Shown: piece after piece, positions 17,015-25,979 of the stretch | How the letters are laid out: each line of letters begins with the position of its first letter | How positions within the stretch are numbered: the stretch's first letter is position 1 | Assembly (NCBI RefSeq): GCF_002005165.1 | Contig: NZ_CP019699.1 | Span: 186,001 to 250,000 of the forward strand | From: Novibacillus thermophilus | GTDB lineage: Bacteria; Bacillota; Bacilli; Thermoactinomycetales; Novibacillaceae | Direction: 5' to 3' | DNA length: 64,000 bases | Made by a program: the position numbers and the translations under genes | The notes under the pieces: model-generated | What the model was told of the DNA's origin: nothing | The model's input: the letters and a program-made list of their open reading frames with translations, nothing else | Databases searched by the model: none

Positions 17015-17388
17015 TTGGCATCACGCCCTTTCACCTGTTTAATCAGCTCGATGATTTCGTTGTCCGATAACCCTAATTTGTTGGCTTCCCTTACGAAACC
17101 GACGACGTAGTCTTCCACGAACGTCTTTTTTCTTTTTTGGATCACTCTTTCTTTTGCCCCTTCTGCTACAAACATGCCGATTCCCCGCTTTTTGAACAAA
17201 ATGCCTTCCTCGACCAGTTGGTGGACCCCTTTCGACACTGTGGCGTGGTTGACTTTGTAAAAATGGACGAGTTGATTGGTCGAAGGAGCCTGATCGCCTT
17301 CCTGCAGCTGGTCGTTCAAAATTTGATCTTCAATTTTTTCCCGTATTTGCAAGTAAATCGGTTTATGCTTGTCAAAATGGTGGTTCAA
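17011..17388 (-). CDS. GntR family transcriptional regulator (YtrA subfamily)
   Basis: A 125-residue repressor with an N-terminal winged helix-turn-helix: PIYLQIREKIEDQILNDQLQ, then the recognition region LVHFYKVNHATVSKGVHQLV and the wing FKKRGIGMFV. The short C-terminal tail of about 50 residues, rather than a large effector domain, defines the YtrA subfamily. The TTG start at 17388 follows a GGGGGAT SD. It is the first gene of the ABC operon and a perfect palindrome lies in its promoter, so it very likely represses its own operon. Confidence 0.87.
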   Translation of the reverse strand: MNHHFDKHKPIYLQIREKIEDQILNDQLQEGDQAPSTNQLVHFYKVNHATVSKGVHQLVEEGILFKKRGIGMFVAEGAKERVIQKRKKTFVEDYVVGFVREANKLGLSDNEIIELIKQVKGRDAK

Positions 17389-17424
17389 CGGGGGATCCCC
17401 CTTTGGTCAGTTCCACACTTAACT

Positions 17425-17474
17425 GGTTATATACTCATGTATATAACCGTACAGGAAAGGGGCTGCTTTGTCAA
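17425..17474 (-). promoter_or_regulatory. Promoter and palindromic operator of the YtrA-type operon
   Basis: GGTTATATAC and GTATATAACC form a perfect 10+10 palindrome (17425-17448, spacer TCAT). On the minus strand TTGACA (17469-17474) and TACGGT (17446-17451) lie 17 bases apart, so the palindrome starts within the -10 box, an ideal position for repression. Confidence 0.75.
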
Positions 17475-17575
17475 GGACATTTTTAATGATTTCACAACAC
17501 GGGTTCATTTTTTCGTTGTGTTCCTCATGTGCGGGACGTTGTGTGTAGTTATTCGTTCAGTAGAGGAACAAATTA

Positions 17576-17623
17576 TTGACCAGTATGGTCGGCCGTGTTA
17601 CACTGGAATCGACCATACTGGTC
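17576..17623 (+). promoter_or_regulatory. Promoter with twin TetR operators
   Basis: TTGACC (17576) and TACACT (17599) with a 17-base spacer form a sigma-A promoter. GACCAGTATGGTCG (17578-17591) and its exact complement CGACCATACTGGTC (17610-17623) flank the -10 region; each copy is itself a near palindrome (GACCA-N3-TGGTC). The TetR gene begins about 30 bases downstream. Confidence 0.8.
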
Positions 17624-17654
17624 TAATCGGTGGACAGTGGAGGATATTCACCTA

Positions 17655-18317
17655 ATGGAGGAAGTAGCGGAAATGGCGACGGAAAAATTTGAGAGTCTGG
17701 ACGAAGGGAAGAAAAAAAGGATTTTAAATGCGGCGCTGCAAGAATTTGCCGAGAACGGATTCGCTCAAGCTTCCACCAACCGGATTGTCAAAGAGGCCGG
17801 GATCGGGAAGGGAATGCTCTTTTACTACTTCAACAACAAAAAAGGACTGTACCAATATTTGTTCGACTACAGTGTGAAGGTGATACAGAATGATTTTCTA
17901 GCGCGCATTGACATGCATGAAACCGATTTTATTGAACGCATGAGGCAGATGGCCCGATTAAAGTTGCAGGTGATGAAGGACAAACCCGGCGTGTTCAATT
18001 TTATGGGGACTGTCATGCTGACGCGGGAATCGGAACTCCCCGACGATATAAAAACGCGGATTGAAGCGTTGGAAAAACTGGGGTACGAGAAAATGTACGC
18101 CAACGTCGACACGGGGTTATTCCGCGATGATGTCGGTGTGGAAAAGGCGTACAAGTTGATTCAGTGGGCCATCGACGGTTATCAGAACGAGGTCAAGGCA
18201 CGGCTCAAAGGGCAGAAGATGACGTCCATCGACCTGGAGCCCCTTTGGAAGGAGTTTTACGGCTACATGGATGTGATGAAAACTATTTTTTACAAACAAG
18301 GGGTGGATGAGGCGTGA
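17655..18317 (+). CDS. TetR/AcrR family transcriptional regulator
   Basis: About 220 residues. The N-terminal TetR domain reads KKKRILNAALQEFAENGFAQ, then the recognition helix region STNRIVKEAGIGKGMLFYYF; the C-terminal half is an all-helical ligand-binding domain. ATG 17655 and ATG 17673 are both possible, each with an SD about 11 bases away. Its stop overlaps the start of the ABC ATPase gene (GTGA), so it is the first gene of a three-gene operon and, with twin operators over the promoter, probably represses its own transporter until a drug or lipid binds. Confidence 0.9.
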   Translation: MEEVAEMATEKFESLDEGKKKRILNAALQEFAENGFAQASTNRIVKEAGIGKGMLFYYFNNKKGLYQYLFDYSVKVIQNDFLARIDMHETDFIERMRQMARLKLQVMKDKPGVFNFMGTVMLTRESELPDDIKTRIEALEKLGYEKMYANVDTGLFRDDVGVEKAYKLIQWAIDGYQNEVKARLKGQKMTSIDLEPLWKEFYGYMDVMKTIFYKQGVDEA

Positions 18318-19216
18318 CGGTGCTAAAGACGACGAACTTGACTAAAAAGTTCGGGAAGTTGACGGCGTTGGACGGTGTCGACATGGACGTGGACGAAGGA
18401 GAAATTTTCGGTTTTATCGGCCCGAACGGAGCGGGGAAGTCGACGACGATCCGCATCTTGCTCGGCTTGTTAAAGCCGACGGCAGGGGAGGCGAACATTT
18501 TCGGCAAAGACGCGTGGAAAGACGCGGTAGAGATTCACAAGCGCATCGCCTACGTGCCGGGAGACGTGAATTTGTGGCCGAACTTGACGGGCGGAGAAGT
18601 GATCGACCTGTTTCTCTCCTTGCGGGGGGAAAAGCACAGGAACCGACGAGAGGAATTGATCGAGCGTTTCCAGCTGGACCCGTCAAAAAAATGCGGCACG
18701 TATTCCAAAGGAAACCGGCAAAAGGTGGCATTAGTGGCGGCGTTCTCCTCTAATGCCGATCTGTACATTTTGGATGAACCGACTTCTGGCCTCGATCCTT
18801 TGATGGAACGGGTTTTCCAGGAATGCGTCATGGAAGCGAAAGCAGAAGGGAAAAGCGTCCTTCTTTCCAGCCACATTTTGTCGGAAGTGGAGAAAGTGTG
18901 TGACCGTGTCGGCATTATTCGCCAGGGCCGAATCATTGAATCGGGAACGTTAAGTGAGTTGCGCCATTTAACGCGGACCTACGTGCTCGTCGAGACGAAG
19001 CAGCCGGTTCCGGAGTTAAACGCGTTAAGCGGCGTGCATCACGTTGAACGGAAGGATCGCGTCATGCGTTTTCAGGTGGATACGGAAGAACTGGATCGTG
19101 TGATGAAATATGTCAGCCAATACGGAATTGTAAAGTTGGAGAGTGCGCCGCCGACGTTGGAAGATTTATTTATGCGCCACTATGAAGGAGCAAGTGGGGT
19201 GAGGCGGGATGGCTGA
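18314..19216 (+). CDS. ABC exporter ATP-binding protein
   Basis: A 300-residue ATPase with Walker A GFIGPNGAGKSTTIRIL, Q loop (YVPGDVNLWPNL), signature YSKGNRQKVALVAAF, Walker B LYILDEPTSGLDPL and switch LLSSHILSEVEKVCDRV. The C-terminal 80 residues resemble the DUF4162-type extension of drug-export ATPases. It is sandwiched, with start and stop overlaps, between the TetR gene and the permease gene, and would power that permease. Confidence 0.9.
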   Translation: MTVLKTTNLTKKFGKLTALDGVDMDVDEGEIFGFIGPNGAGKSTTIRILLGLLKPTAGEANIFGKDAWKDAVEIHKRIAYVPGDVNLWPNLTGGEVIDLFLSLRGEKHRNRREELIERFQLDPSKKCGTYSKGNRQKVALVAAFSSNADLYILDEPTSGLDPLMERVFQECVMEAKAEGKSVLLSSHILSEVEKVCDRVGIIRQGRIIESGTLSELRHLTRTYVLVETKQPVPELNALSGVHHVERKDRVMRFQVDTEELDRVMKYVSQYGIVKLESAPPTLEDLFMRHYEGASGVRRDG

Positions 19217-20810
19217 CGCGGTATTTGCCAAAAGTAGCAGGCTCTCCCGTTTCATTTTGAGGAAAGAGCGTGTGCGCATTCCGTTGTGGCTCGCAGGCCT
19301 CACGTTTTTTACGCTCATCGTGCCTATTGCGTTCAAAGATTTATATCCTACCCAAGAAGAGCGGGATGCGATGGCGGAAGGGATGCGCAATCCAGCGATG
19401 ACGGCCATGGTCGGCCCCGGGGATTTGGATCACTATACGATCGGCGCGATGACAGCCCATCAAATGCTGTTGTTCACCGCCGTTGTGGTCGGATTGATGA
19501 ACATCTTGCTCGTGACTCGCCACACCCGGGGAGAAGAGGAAGACGGATCAGCCGAGTTGGTCCGTTCATTGCCGGTCGGACGCCTGTCTTATGTGCATGC
19601 CGCATTGTCGGTCATGATTTTGACCAATGTGGTGTTGGCTTTGTTGACCGGTTTTGGCTTATACGCCTTGCGCCTCGACAGCATGGATCTGGAAGGGTCG
19701 CTGCTTTACGGTGCGGTTATCGGTGCGATCGGTCTCTTCTTCGCCGCAGTGACGGTCTTGTTTGCTCAGTTTTCGGCAAGTTCCCGGGCAACGATAGGGT
19801 ATGCTGTCACCTTACTCGTCTTGTCCTATCTCGTCCGGGCCATCGGTGACGTGGTGAATGACGCCATCTCGTGGCTTTCGCCTCTGGGCTGGGTGACGAA
19901 GGCCGAAGTGTACACGAACAACCGTTGGGGGGCGGTTTGGTTAACCCTTGGAGCGTCAGCGCTTCTGCTTGCTGCTGCCTATTACTTGCAGGCGTTGCGT
20001 GATTTCGGAGCCGGATTTCTCCCGCCGCGGCCGGGCCGGAAACACGCGTCTTCTCTGTTGCGACGTCCGACGGGGCTCGCTTTGCGGCTGCAGCGAACGG
20101 GTATGATCGCATGGGCTGTCGGCATGCTGCTCATCGGACTGTCCTACGGATCGGTGTTAGGCGATTTGGAGCTGTTTTTTAGCGACAATGAGATGATGCG
20201 GCAGTTTCTCTCGCCTGCTCCCGGCGTATCCTTGACAGAACAGTTTATCCCGATGTTGATGGCGGTGATGGCCATTCTCGGCACAATCCCCCCTGTCATG
20301 ACTGTGAACAAGCTGTACAGTGAAGAGAAAAAGGGCCGGATGGGACACGTGCTGGGAGGGGCAGTATCACGTACGCGGCTGATGACAGGCTATGTGACCC
20401 TGGCCGCTGTAAACGGGTTCGTCATGCTGTCCCTGGCGGCTTTAGGACTGTGGTCGGCAGGAACAACCGTCATGGAAGAGCCGTTTGCATTCGGCACTGT
20501 TTTCGGCGCCGCCATCGCTTACTATCCGGCTGTCCTCGTCATGATTGGCGCTGCTGCGTCGCTTATCGGCACAGTGCCGAGACTGACGAGTGTGGTCTGG
20601 CTCTACCTGTTTTTCTCCTTTGTTGTCGTATATCTCGGCGGGTTGTTCCAGTTTCCGGACTGGGTTGAAACCCTTACGCCATACGGTCACATTCCGGAGA
20701 TTCCCGGTGAAGGTGTGGATTACAAAATTGGTTTTGTTCTTGTTGCCGTCGCTATCCTGCTCGTGGCGGTGGGATTGACTGGTTACAGGAGGCGGGATGT
20801 TGACGGTTAA
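19209..20810 (+). CDS. ABC exporter permease (polyketide-antibiotic exporter type)
   Basis: A 533-residue membrane protein with two similar halves, each with about six hydrophobic helices, as in the fused ABC-2-type permeases annotated as polyketide antibiotic exporters. The N-terminal RFILRKERVRIPLWLAGLTF and the mid-protein RLQRTGMIAWAVGMLLIGLS mark the two repeats. The conserved EDGSAELVRSLPVGR segment in the first cytoplasmic loop and EEKKGRMGHVLGGAVSRTRL in the second are the coupling-loop counterparts that would contact the ATPase. Substrate unknown; drug or lipid export under TetR control is the natural inference. Confidence 0.85.
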   Translation: MADAVFAKSSRLSRFILRKERVRIPLWLAGLTFFTLIVPIAFKDLYPTQEERDAMAEGMRNPAMTAMVGPGDLDHYTIGAMTAHQMLLFTAVVVGLMNILLVTRHTRGEEEDGSAELVRSLPVGRLSYVHAALSVMILTNVVLALLTGFGLYALRLDSMDLEGSLLYGAVIGAIGLFFAAVTVLFAQFSASSRATIGYAVTLLVLSYLVRAIGDVVNDAISWLSPLGWVTKAEVYTNNRWGAVWLTLGASALLLAAAYYLQALRDFGAGFLPPRPGRKHASSLLRRPTGLALRLQRTGMIAWAVGMLLIGLSYGSVLGDLELFFSDNEMMRQFLSPAPGVSLTEQFIPMLMAVMAILGTIPPVMTVNKLYSEEKKGRMGHVLGGAVSRTRLMTGYVTLAAVNGFVMLSLAALGLWSAGTTVMEEPFAFGTVFGAAIAYYPAVLVMIGAAASLIGTVPRLTSVVWLYLFFSFVVVYLGGLFQFPDWVETLTPYGHIPEIPGEGVDYKIGFVLVAVAILLVAVGLTGYRRRDVDG

Positions 20811-20906
20811 TCCATGCTGTTCTTTTTGAGACTTTTTGAGATAATAGTTCGTAAGGAATATGGCAGTAAGCCTAGATGTTTTTTGTCAGAAGGGAGGATC
20901 GGCTGG

Positions 20907-22022
20907 ATGAAGGTTGTGGTAGTCGGAGCGGGCATCGTGGGAACGAGCACGGCCTACCACCTCGCCTGTAAAGGAGCAGACGTTTTTCTCGTAGACCGAA
21001 AGGACGAGGGACAGGCGACGGCGGCAGGGGCCGGGATCGTGTGTCCGTGGCTGTCCAAAAGGCGGAGTGTCAATTGGTACCGCCTGGCCCGGACCGGGAC
21101 ACGTTACTATGCAACGCTCATCTCCCAGTTGGAAGAAGACGGTGAGACGGCCGTCGGTTATGCTCGCATCGGAGCATTGGCGGTCAGTCGAGATTCAGAT
21201 GAGCTGGATGCGATTGAAGAGCGGGCCCGACAGAAGCGAAAAGACGCTCCTGAAATGGGAGAGATTTCACGGTTAGACGCTCAAGAGGTGCAAAAACTTT
21301 TCCCGCCTTTGCACGAGGAGCTTTCAGCCGTACACATTACCGGGGCGGCCAGGGTTGACGGCCGTTTGCTCTCTCAAGCCTTAAAGCGATCCGCGCGAAA
21401 ACGCGGGGTAAAAGAGTGTACAGGAGAGGCTCAGTTAGAAGTGAGTGGCGTTGGCGTCACTGGTGTTCGGGTAAACGGTGAGAAAATTAGAGCGGACGCC
21501 GTCGTCGTGGCAGCCGGAGCCTGGTCAGCAGAATTGTTGCACCCGTTCCAGCTGAAACTGCCTGTGGAGCCGCAACGGGGTCAGATTGTGCACCTCCGGC
21601 TGCCAGGGACAGACACGTCGCGTTGGCCGGTTGTGCTTCCTGAGAGCAGCCATTACTTGCTTGCGTTTGATGATTCCCGCATTGTAGTCGGAGCTACCCG
21701 GGAAGACGGTTCCGGCTTCGACTACCGGGTGACGGCGGGAGGGCTAGAGGAAGTGTTCCGCGAGGCTTTATCCGTTGCGCCCGGACTGGCTGACGGTACG
21801 GTACACGACATTAGAGTGGGGTTTCGGCCGATGAGTTTGAGGCGTCTCCCGTTGATCGGTGCGCATCCACACATTCCTGGGTTGGTCGTGGCGACTGGCA
21901 TGGGACCGACTGGATTGACGATCGGGCCTTACGCGGGGAAACTGGCGGCGGGCCTCGCGCTAGGCGAAGAGCCAGAGGTGGATTTGGAGCCTTTCAATCC
22001 GTTCCGAACTGGGGGGCAGTGA
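20907..22022 (+). CDS. FAD-dependent oxidoreductase of the DAO family (glycine oxidase/D-amino acid dehydrogenase-like)
   Basis: A 371-residue flavoenzyme. The N-terminal dinucleotide-binding motif is VVVVGAGIVGTSTAYHLACK, the second glycine-rich stretch AAGAGIVCPWLSKRR, a conserved substrate-domain start PQRGQIVHLRL, and the C-terminal FAD contact VATGMGPTGLTIGPYAG. ATG 20907 has GGGAGG nine bases upstream; upstream in-frame codons are not family sequence. It likely oxidises an amino acid or related amine, but the choice between glycine oxidase, D-amino acid dehydrogenase and proline-type substrates cannot be made from sequence. It is monocistronic. Confidence 0.85.
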   Translation: MKVVVVGAGIVGTSTAYHLACKGADVFLVDRKDEGQATAAGAGIVCPWLSKRRSVNWYRLARTGTRYYATLISQLEEDGETAVGYARIGALAVSRDSDELDAIEERARQKRKDAPEMGEISRLDAQEVQKLFPPLHEELSAVHITGAARVDGRLLSQALKRSARKRGVKECTGEAQLEVSGVGVTGVRVNGEKIRADAVVVAAGAWSAELLHPFQLKLPVEPQRGQIVHLRLPGTDTSRWPVVLPESSHYLLAFDDSRIVVGATREDGSGFDYRVTAGGLEEVFREALSVAPGLADGTVHDIRVGFRPMSLRRLPLIGAHPHIPGLVVATGMGPTGLTIGPYAGKLAAGLALGEEPEVDLEPFNPFRTGGQ

Positions 22023-22286
22023 TGTCGATGGGGGAAAAGCTTCAGAACACATAAGCGCGGACATTCACACCTACTAGAAGCGACGCGGGAAATGATTTCG
22101 AGAGGGAGGAAAGGCTTCAAAACTTTTAGTAGGGTCCGGTCCTAGATAAACCGTGACTATGTGCAGACGTTGGAGCTCGAAGGAAACAAAAGCATCGGTG
22201 GGGACATTGCCATACAGGTGCCTCAAATGAGCCGCGCTTTGACTTTTTGGTTGAGAAAAACTTGTAACGCGAGAGGATAATTAAAC

Positions 22287-23189
22287 GTGACGTTTGTCAT
22301 TCTCCAAGTACTCGTCATCAACTTGATTCTGCCCGCCGTATTTATTTACTCCTTGTGGAGGGGGTCATTTGAGAGCAAGCTCGAATGGCTAATACAACTA
22401 CTCGCAACGACCCTGTTAACTGTGTGGGTATTTCTGGCCGGACGATGGGATTGGACCGGGTATTACATGCGTTATGCCTGGTTGGTGTTTCTGGCTGCTG
22501 CCATTTACTTGTCATGGAGGAAAACCCGTTCTCGGCCCTTTCGGATTGCCTTCGACCACAAGCAAAAGTGGTCGATGGGCGTGTGCGTCGTCGTTTTGCT
22601 CGTGTTTGGCCTGTACAATGTGTTTGTTATCAGCAGTTTGACCACTCAAGATGACGCCATCGCCTTGTCCTTCCCGCTGAAGAGCGGCACATACTACGTC
22701 GGTCAGGGCGGGAACCACGTGCAGATGAATTATCACCAGGCCTATTCACCGCAGGAGTACGCGTTGGACATCGTGAAGATAAACACGTTAGGCCTACGAG
22801 CCCACGGCCTGTACCCGAAAGACCTTCATCAGTACGAGATCTACGGCGACCGACTGTTCAGTCCGTGTGACGGCGAAGTGTTGGAAACGAGAGGAGACCT
22901 GCCGGATTTGACGCCACCTGATACCGATCCTGATCAACCCGAAGGCAATTATGTAGCTCTCACATGTGACGATGAGGAGGCTGTCATCTATATTTGCCAC
23001 ATGCAGCAGGGAAGCGTCGCGGTAGCGGAAGGGGACGTTGTCCGGGAAGGCCAATTGCTCGGGACTGTGGGCAATTCTGGCAATACTTCCGAACCGCACC
23101 TGCACATTCATGCGGAGAAGGACGGGGAAGGTGTTCCGATACGATTCGGTGGCCGGTTTCTCGTCAGAAACAACCTCATGCGCAAGTAG
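22287..23189 (+). CDS. Membrane-anchored M23 family peptidase
   Basis: A 300-residue protein with about four N-terminal transmembrane helices (positions 1-125) and an extracellular LytM/M23 domain. The zinc site is read as the EYALDIV Asp, and the His-x-His of EPHLHIHAE, with DGEVLETRGDLPDL forming the usual beta-strand entry to the fold and GNYVALTCDDEEAVIYICHM bearing another conserved His. It would cut peptidoglycan cross-links or act as a degenerate cell-wall binding protein. GTG 22287 with GAGAGGA upstream. The membrane-helix/M23 fusion is common in Bacillales proteins of unknown role. Confidence 0.82.
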   Translation: MTFVILQVLVINLILPAVFIYSLWRGSFESKLEWLIQLLATTLLTVWVFLAGRWDWTGYYMRYAWLVFLAAAIYLSWRKTRSRPFRIAFDHKQKWSMGVCVVVLLVFGLYNVFVISSLTTQDDAIALSFPLKSGTYYVGQGGNHVQMNYHQAYSPQEYALDIVKINTLGLRAHGLYPKDLHQYEIYGDRLFSPCDGEVLETRGDLPDLTPPDTDPDQPEGNYVALTCDDEEAVIYICHMQQGSVAVAEGDVVREGQLLGTVGNSGNTSEPHLHIHAEKDGEGVPIRFGGRFLVRNNLMRK

Positions 23190-23577
23190 AGCGGGGACAC
23201 GGTGCCGTCTGCAACGGTGTCAAATTCAGACTATCCCTATTGTTTTTGTGTTCGACCGTTAATTTCCTCAGCTCATTTACCCCTCAATACTACCGTAAAC
23301 GGGGGAACTTTACGAATACATTTATTGTGTGGTGATGGTTCGAATGACGGACTGATGCCGTAGTTCTTTTTGGGGGTGTCAGGTACTCTGTCTGTATGGT
23401 AACATATGAAAAGGGAAAAGCCGTGATGGCCCCAAGTCTGTGGGTAAACAAACGCAGATAAGTGGTGCCGAGGCTTTCAAGCAAAGCGGTCCTTGAGGGG
23501 CAAGTTAAACAACATGGATCACAGTGTAAACCGCTGAATCCAGCACACTATAATATTAAAAAAAGGAGTGTTGGTAG
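23190..23577. other. Intergenic stretch between the M23 gene and the aldo/keto reductase
   Basis: No convincing gene is present. TATAAT at 23549-23554 with TGTAAA 18 bases upstream is a candidate promoter for the aldo/keto reductase gene. No known riboswitch or terminator with a T-run was recognised. Confidence 0.4.
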
Positions 23578-24402
23578 TTGAATTTCGTCACGTTGAACAA
23601 CGGGATCAAAATGCCTCAACTCGGGTTTGGCGTATGGAAAGTCGACAATGAAGTCGTCACATCTGCGGTGGCAAAAGCGCTTGAAGTGGGCTACCGGTCC
23701 ATTGATACGGCCATGATTTACCGCAATGAGGAAGGGGTTGGAAAGGCTATCAAGGAATCGGGTATTCCACGGGAAGACCTCTTCATCACGACAAAGGTTT
23801 GGAACAGCGACCAAGGATATGACAAGACGTTGAAGGCGTACGACGAAAGTTTAAAGCGACTAGGACTAGATTACGTCGACCTTTACTTAATTCACTGGCC
23901 GACGCCGGAATATGACGAGTACGTCGATACATACAAGGCGATGGAAAAGCTTTATAAGGACGGACGGGTAAGGGCAATCGGTGTGTGCAACTTTGAGATC
24001 GAGCACTTACAGCGCCTTTTGGACGAATGTGAAGTCACACCTGTCCTCAACCAGGTGGAATGTCATCCGTACTTCGCACAGGACGAGATCAAAGACTTCT
24101 GTGCTAAGCACGACATTTTTGTCGAAGCGTGGAGTCCGCTGGATAATGGAGGAGAGGTGCTTCAAGACGAAAAGATTAGGCAAATAGCTGACGCCCACGG
24201 CAAAACGAATGCACAAGTCATCTTGCGCTGGCACTTGCAAAACAACACGATTACGATTCCCAAGTCGGTCACGCCGTCGCGTATAGAAGAGAACTTCAAC
24301 GTATTTGACTTTGAACTCAGTGAAGAAGAAATGCGAATCATCGATTCCCTCGACCGCGGTGCTCGCCGAGGAGCCCACCCTAATGAAATGAACGTGCGTT
24401 AG
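23578..24402 (+). CDS. Aldo/keto reductase
   Basis: A 274-residue NADPH-dependent reductase of aldehydes, ketones or 2,5-diketo sugars. The catalytic Asp is in RSIDTAMIYRNEEGVG (with Tyr), the Lys in ITTKVWNSDQGYD and the His in YLIHWP, completing the AKR tetrad; the NADPH loop is TIPKSVTPSRIEENF. The C-terminal ARRGAHPNEMN is typical of Bacillus YvgN/YtbE-like AKRs. TTG 23578 with GGAG nine bases upstream. The gene is followed at once by a terminator, so it is monocistronic. Physiological substrate unknown, methylglyoxal detoxification is one possibility. Confidence 0.92.
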   Translation: MNFVTLNNGIKMPQLGFGVWKVDNEVVTSAVAKALEVGYRSIDTAMIYRNEEGVGKAIKESGIPREDLFITTKVWNSDQGYDKTLKAYDESLKRLGLDYVDLYLIHWPTPEYDEYVDTYKAMEKLYKDGRVRAIGVCNFEIEHLQRLLDECEVTPVLNQVECHPYFAQDEIKDFCAKHDIFVEAWSPLDNGGEVLQDEKIRQIADAHGKTNAQVILRWHLQNNTITIPKSVTPSRIEENFNVFDFELSEEEMRIIDSLDRGARRGAHPNEMNVR

Positions 24403-24428
24403 GACCGTTTGTACCGCGGTCCTTTTTT
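24401..24428 (+). terminator. Terminator of the aldo/keto reductase gene
   Basis: Perfect stem AGGACCG/CGGTCCT with a nine-base loop followed by six T residues; it begins inside the stop codon. Confidence 0.85.
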
Positions 24429-24557
24429 ATCTGACGTCGAAGTGGTAAGCGGAACCGGGCTGTTACATTTTGGTGTCAAGCGTCAGTGAAAATGTCCTAT
24501 TAACTCGTCAGTGATTCTGTCCTATTTTAGTTATTCCCCCATCCCGTTCAGGAGCGT

Positions 24558-24638
24558 AGCTTGTAGTGGGCATTTTATCAAGGGTAAAGGCGTATGCCCG
24601 AGTTTCACTCGCCCTTGATAAAATGCCCACTACAAGCT
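24558..24638. repeat. Large perfect inverted repeat inside the insertion sequence
   Basis: Two 27-base perfectly complementary arms (24558-24584 and 24612-24638) enclose a 27-base loop; imperfect complementarity continues outward for another 15-20 bases. It lies 61 bases beyond the transposase stop. It could be a transcription terminator or barrier for the element, or a remnant of a nested small element. Confidence 0.7.
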
Positions 24639-24698
24639 CCCTGGCTAAAAGGGATGAAGGGATCATTGTCCGTATTCTAACGGCACAGTCTAGATTTT

Positions 24699-25979
24699 TT
24701 AAGCCCGTTGTCGTATCCTAGATTTAGATTGGGTGCGCCCATATTGGCGCCAAGGATGATTGAGTGCGGGCTTGTGAGGTTGTTTCTCCGAGCTCGCCTT
24801 TTGTTTTTGCAGCGACTGGCGTTTTGGTTTTACTGTTTCCTTTAGGGGGTAATCCACCCCTTTGTGCCGGACAAATAGTCTTCCGTCTAATGTTTCTCGC
24901 ACTTCGACACGGGTTTTGCGCGGGATGGTTTGTTGGTGATCCGAGCGATCTATTGTGTAGGTTTTTCCTTTGTAAGCAATTGTTTCTCCGGTTCCCAGAG
25001 TACGCTTTTCACGGTAGCAAAGAATTAGATCCAACGCTTGTCCTTGTTCCAAAGGGACAAACGCACTTTCTGGGTCACGCGGTTCAACCGCAAACTGTTC
25101 GTTATGCGCTTTGATCAACTCCGGCAGCACCGTGTTGGCCTCCTCAATGGTGTCGATGCCCCGGAGGCGCAACTCGACAATCCAACGGTCTTGTAGCGTT
25201 TGGAACAGCCGTTCAATCCGTCCCTTGGCTTGTGGTGTTAAGGCTTTGATATGAGTCACACCTAACTCTTCAAGGGCTTGTCCGAATTGCGACAAAGGAA
25301 CGGGTTCTCCCGCCAATTCCTGCTCGATCGTTTGCTTCTCGTTAGGGGAACGGAAAATCATATGGCGATCCGAATACACACTCATCGGAATGCCAGTTTG
25401 CTCAATCATCTGTCGTGTCAGCCTAAAATAGCCCTCGGTGTCCTCCTGTGGCCGGAAAAGAGCAGCCACGACTTTTCCAGTGGCATCATCAATGGCGGCA
25501 AGAAGGGACATCGGTTCCGCTCGATCTTCCAACCAAGGGTGAGGGCTCCCGTCCATTTGGACTAACATGCCGGCTTGTGGCTTTCGCTCACGTGGCCGGT
25601 GCACGTTAGCCGGACGCCGTTTGCGTTTCGGTTTGATGCCGGCCTCAGAGCGAATGCGACGCACGGTTGACGGACTGACGTGAATTCCTTCGTACTTGGC
25701 CAACAATTCGGCAAAATGCACATCATTACACCCTTGATACGCATCGCTTTGGTGGAGCTCCAGAATTCTTTGACGTGTATTGTCAGACAGTGCGTGTGCC
25801 GGTTTGCGTCCTTTGTTTTTGTGGATAATCCCCGTTTCCCCCTCCTCAAGCACCCGTTTTTTGAGACGACAAACCTGGCGGTAACTTAACCCAAGGAGTT
25901 CAGCGGCTTCACCTCCTGTGATCAAACCTTGAATCCAGCGATCAATGACGGTGTAACGCTTCAGCTCTTGTCTGCTCAT
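24699..25979 (-). CDS. IS1202/ISNCY family transposase
   Basis: A DDE transposase of about 426 residues from ATG 25979, chosen for the GGGAGAG nine bases upstream (the longer frame begins at 26039). It opens with a helix-turn-helix segment (GGEAAELLGLSYRQVCRLKK) followed by a second HTH (GIHVSPSTVRRIRSEAGIKP) and an RNase H-like core with MDGSPHPWLED, AAIDDATGKVV, SVYSDRHMIF and the Glu-bearing TPQAKGRIERLFQTLQDRW. The C-terminal tail is very basic. The gene looks intact, and with the element's perfect flanking repeats the IS may still be active. Confidence 0.88.
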   Translation of the reverse strand: MSRQELKRYTVIDRWIQGLITGGEAAELLGLSYRQVCRLKKRVLEEGETGIIHKNKGRKPAHALSDNTRQRILELHQSDAYQGCNDVHFAELLAKYEGIHVSPSTVRRIRSEAGIKPKRKRRPANVHRPRERKPQAGMLVQMDGSPHPWLEDRAEPMSLLAAIDDATGKVVAALFRPQEDTEGYFRLTRQMIEQTGIPMSVYSDRHMIFRSPNEKQTIEQELAGEPVPLSQFGQALEELGVTHIKALTPQAKGRIERLFQTLQDRWIVELRLRGIDTIEEANTVLPELIKAHNEQFAVEPRDPESAFVPLEQGQALDLILCYREKRTLGTGETIAYKGKTYTIDRSDHQQTIPRKTRVEVRETLDGRLFVRHKGVDYPLKETVKPKRQSLQKQKASSEKQPHKPALNHPWRQYGRTQSKSRIRQRA

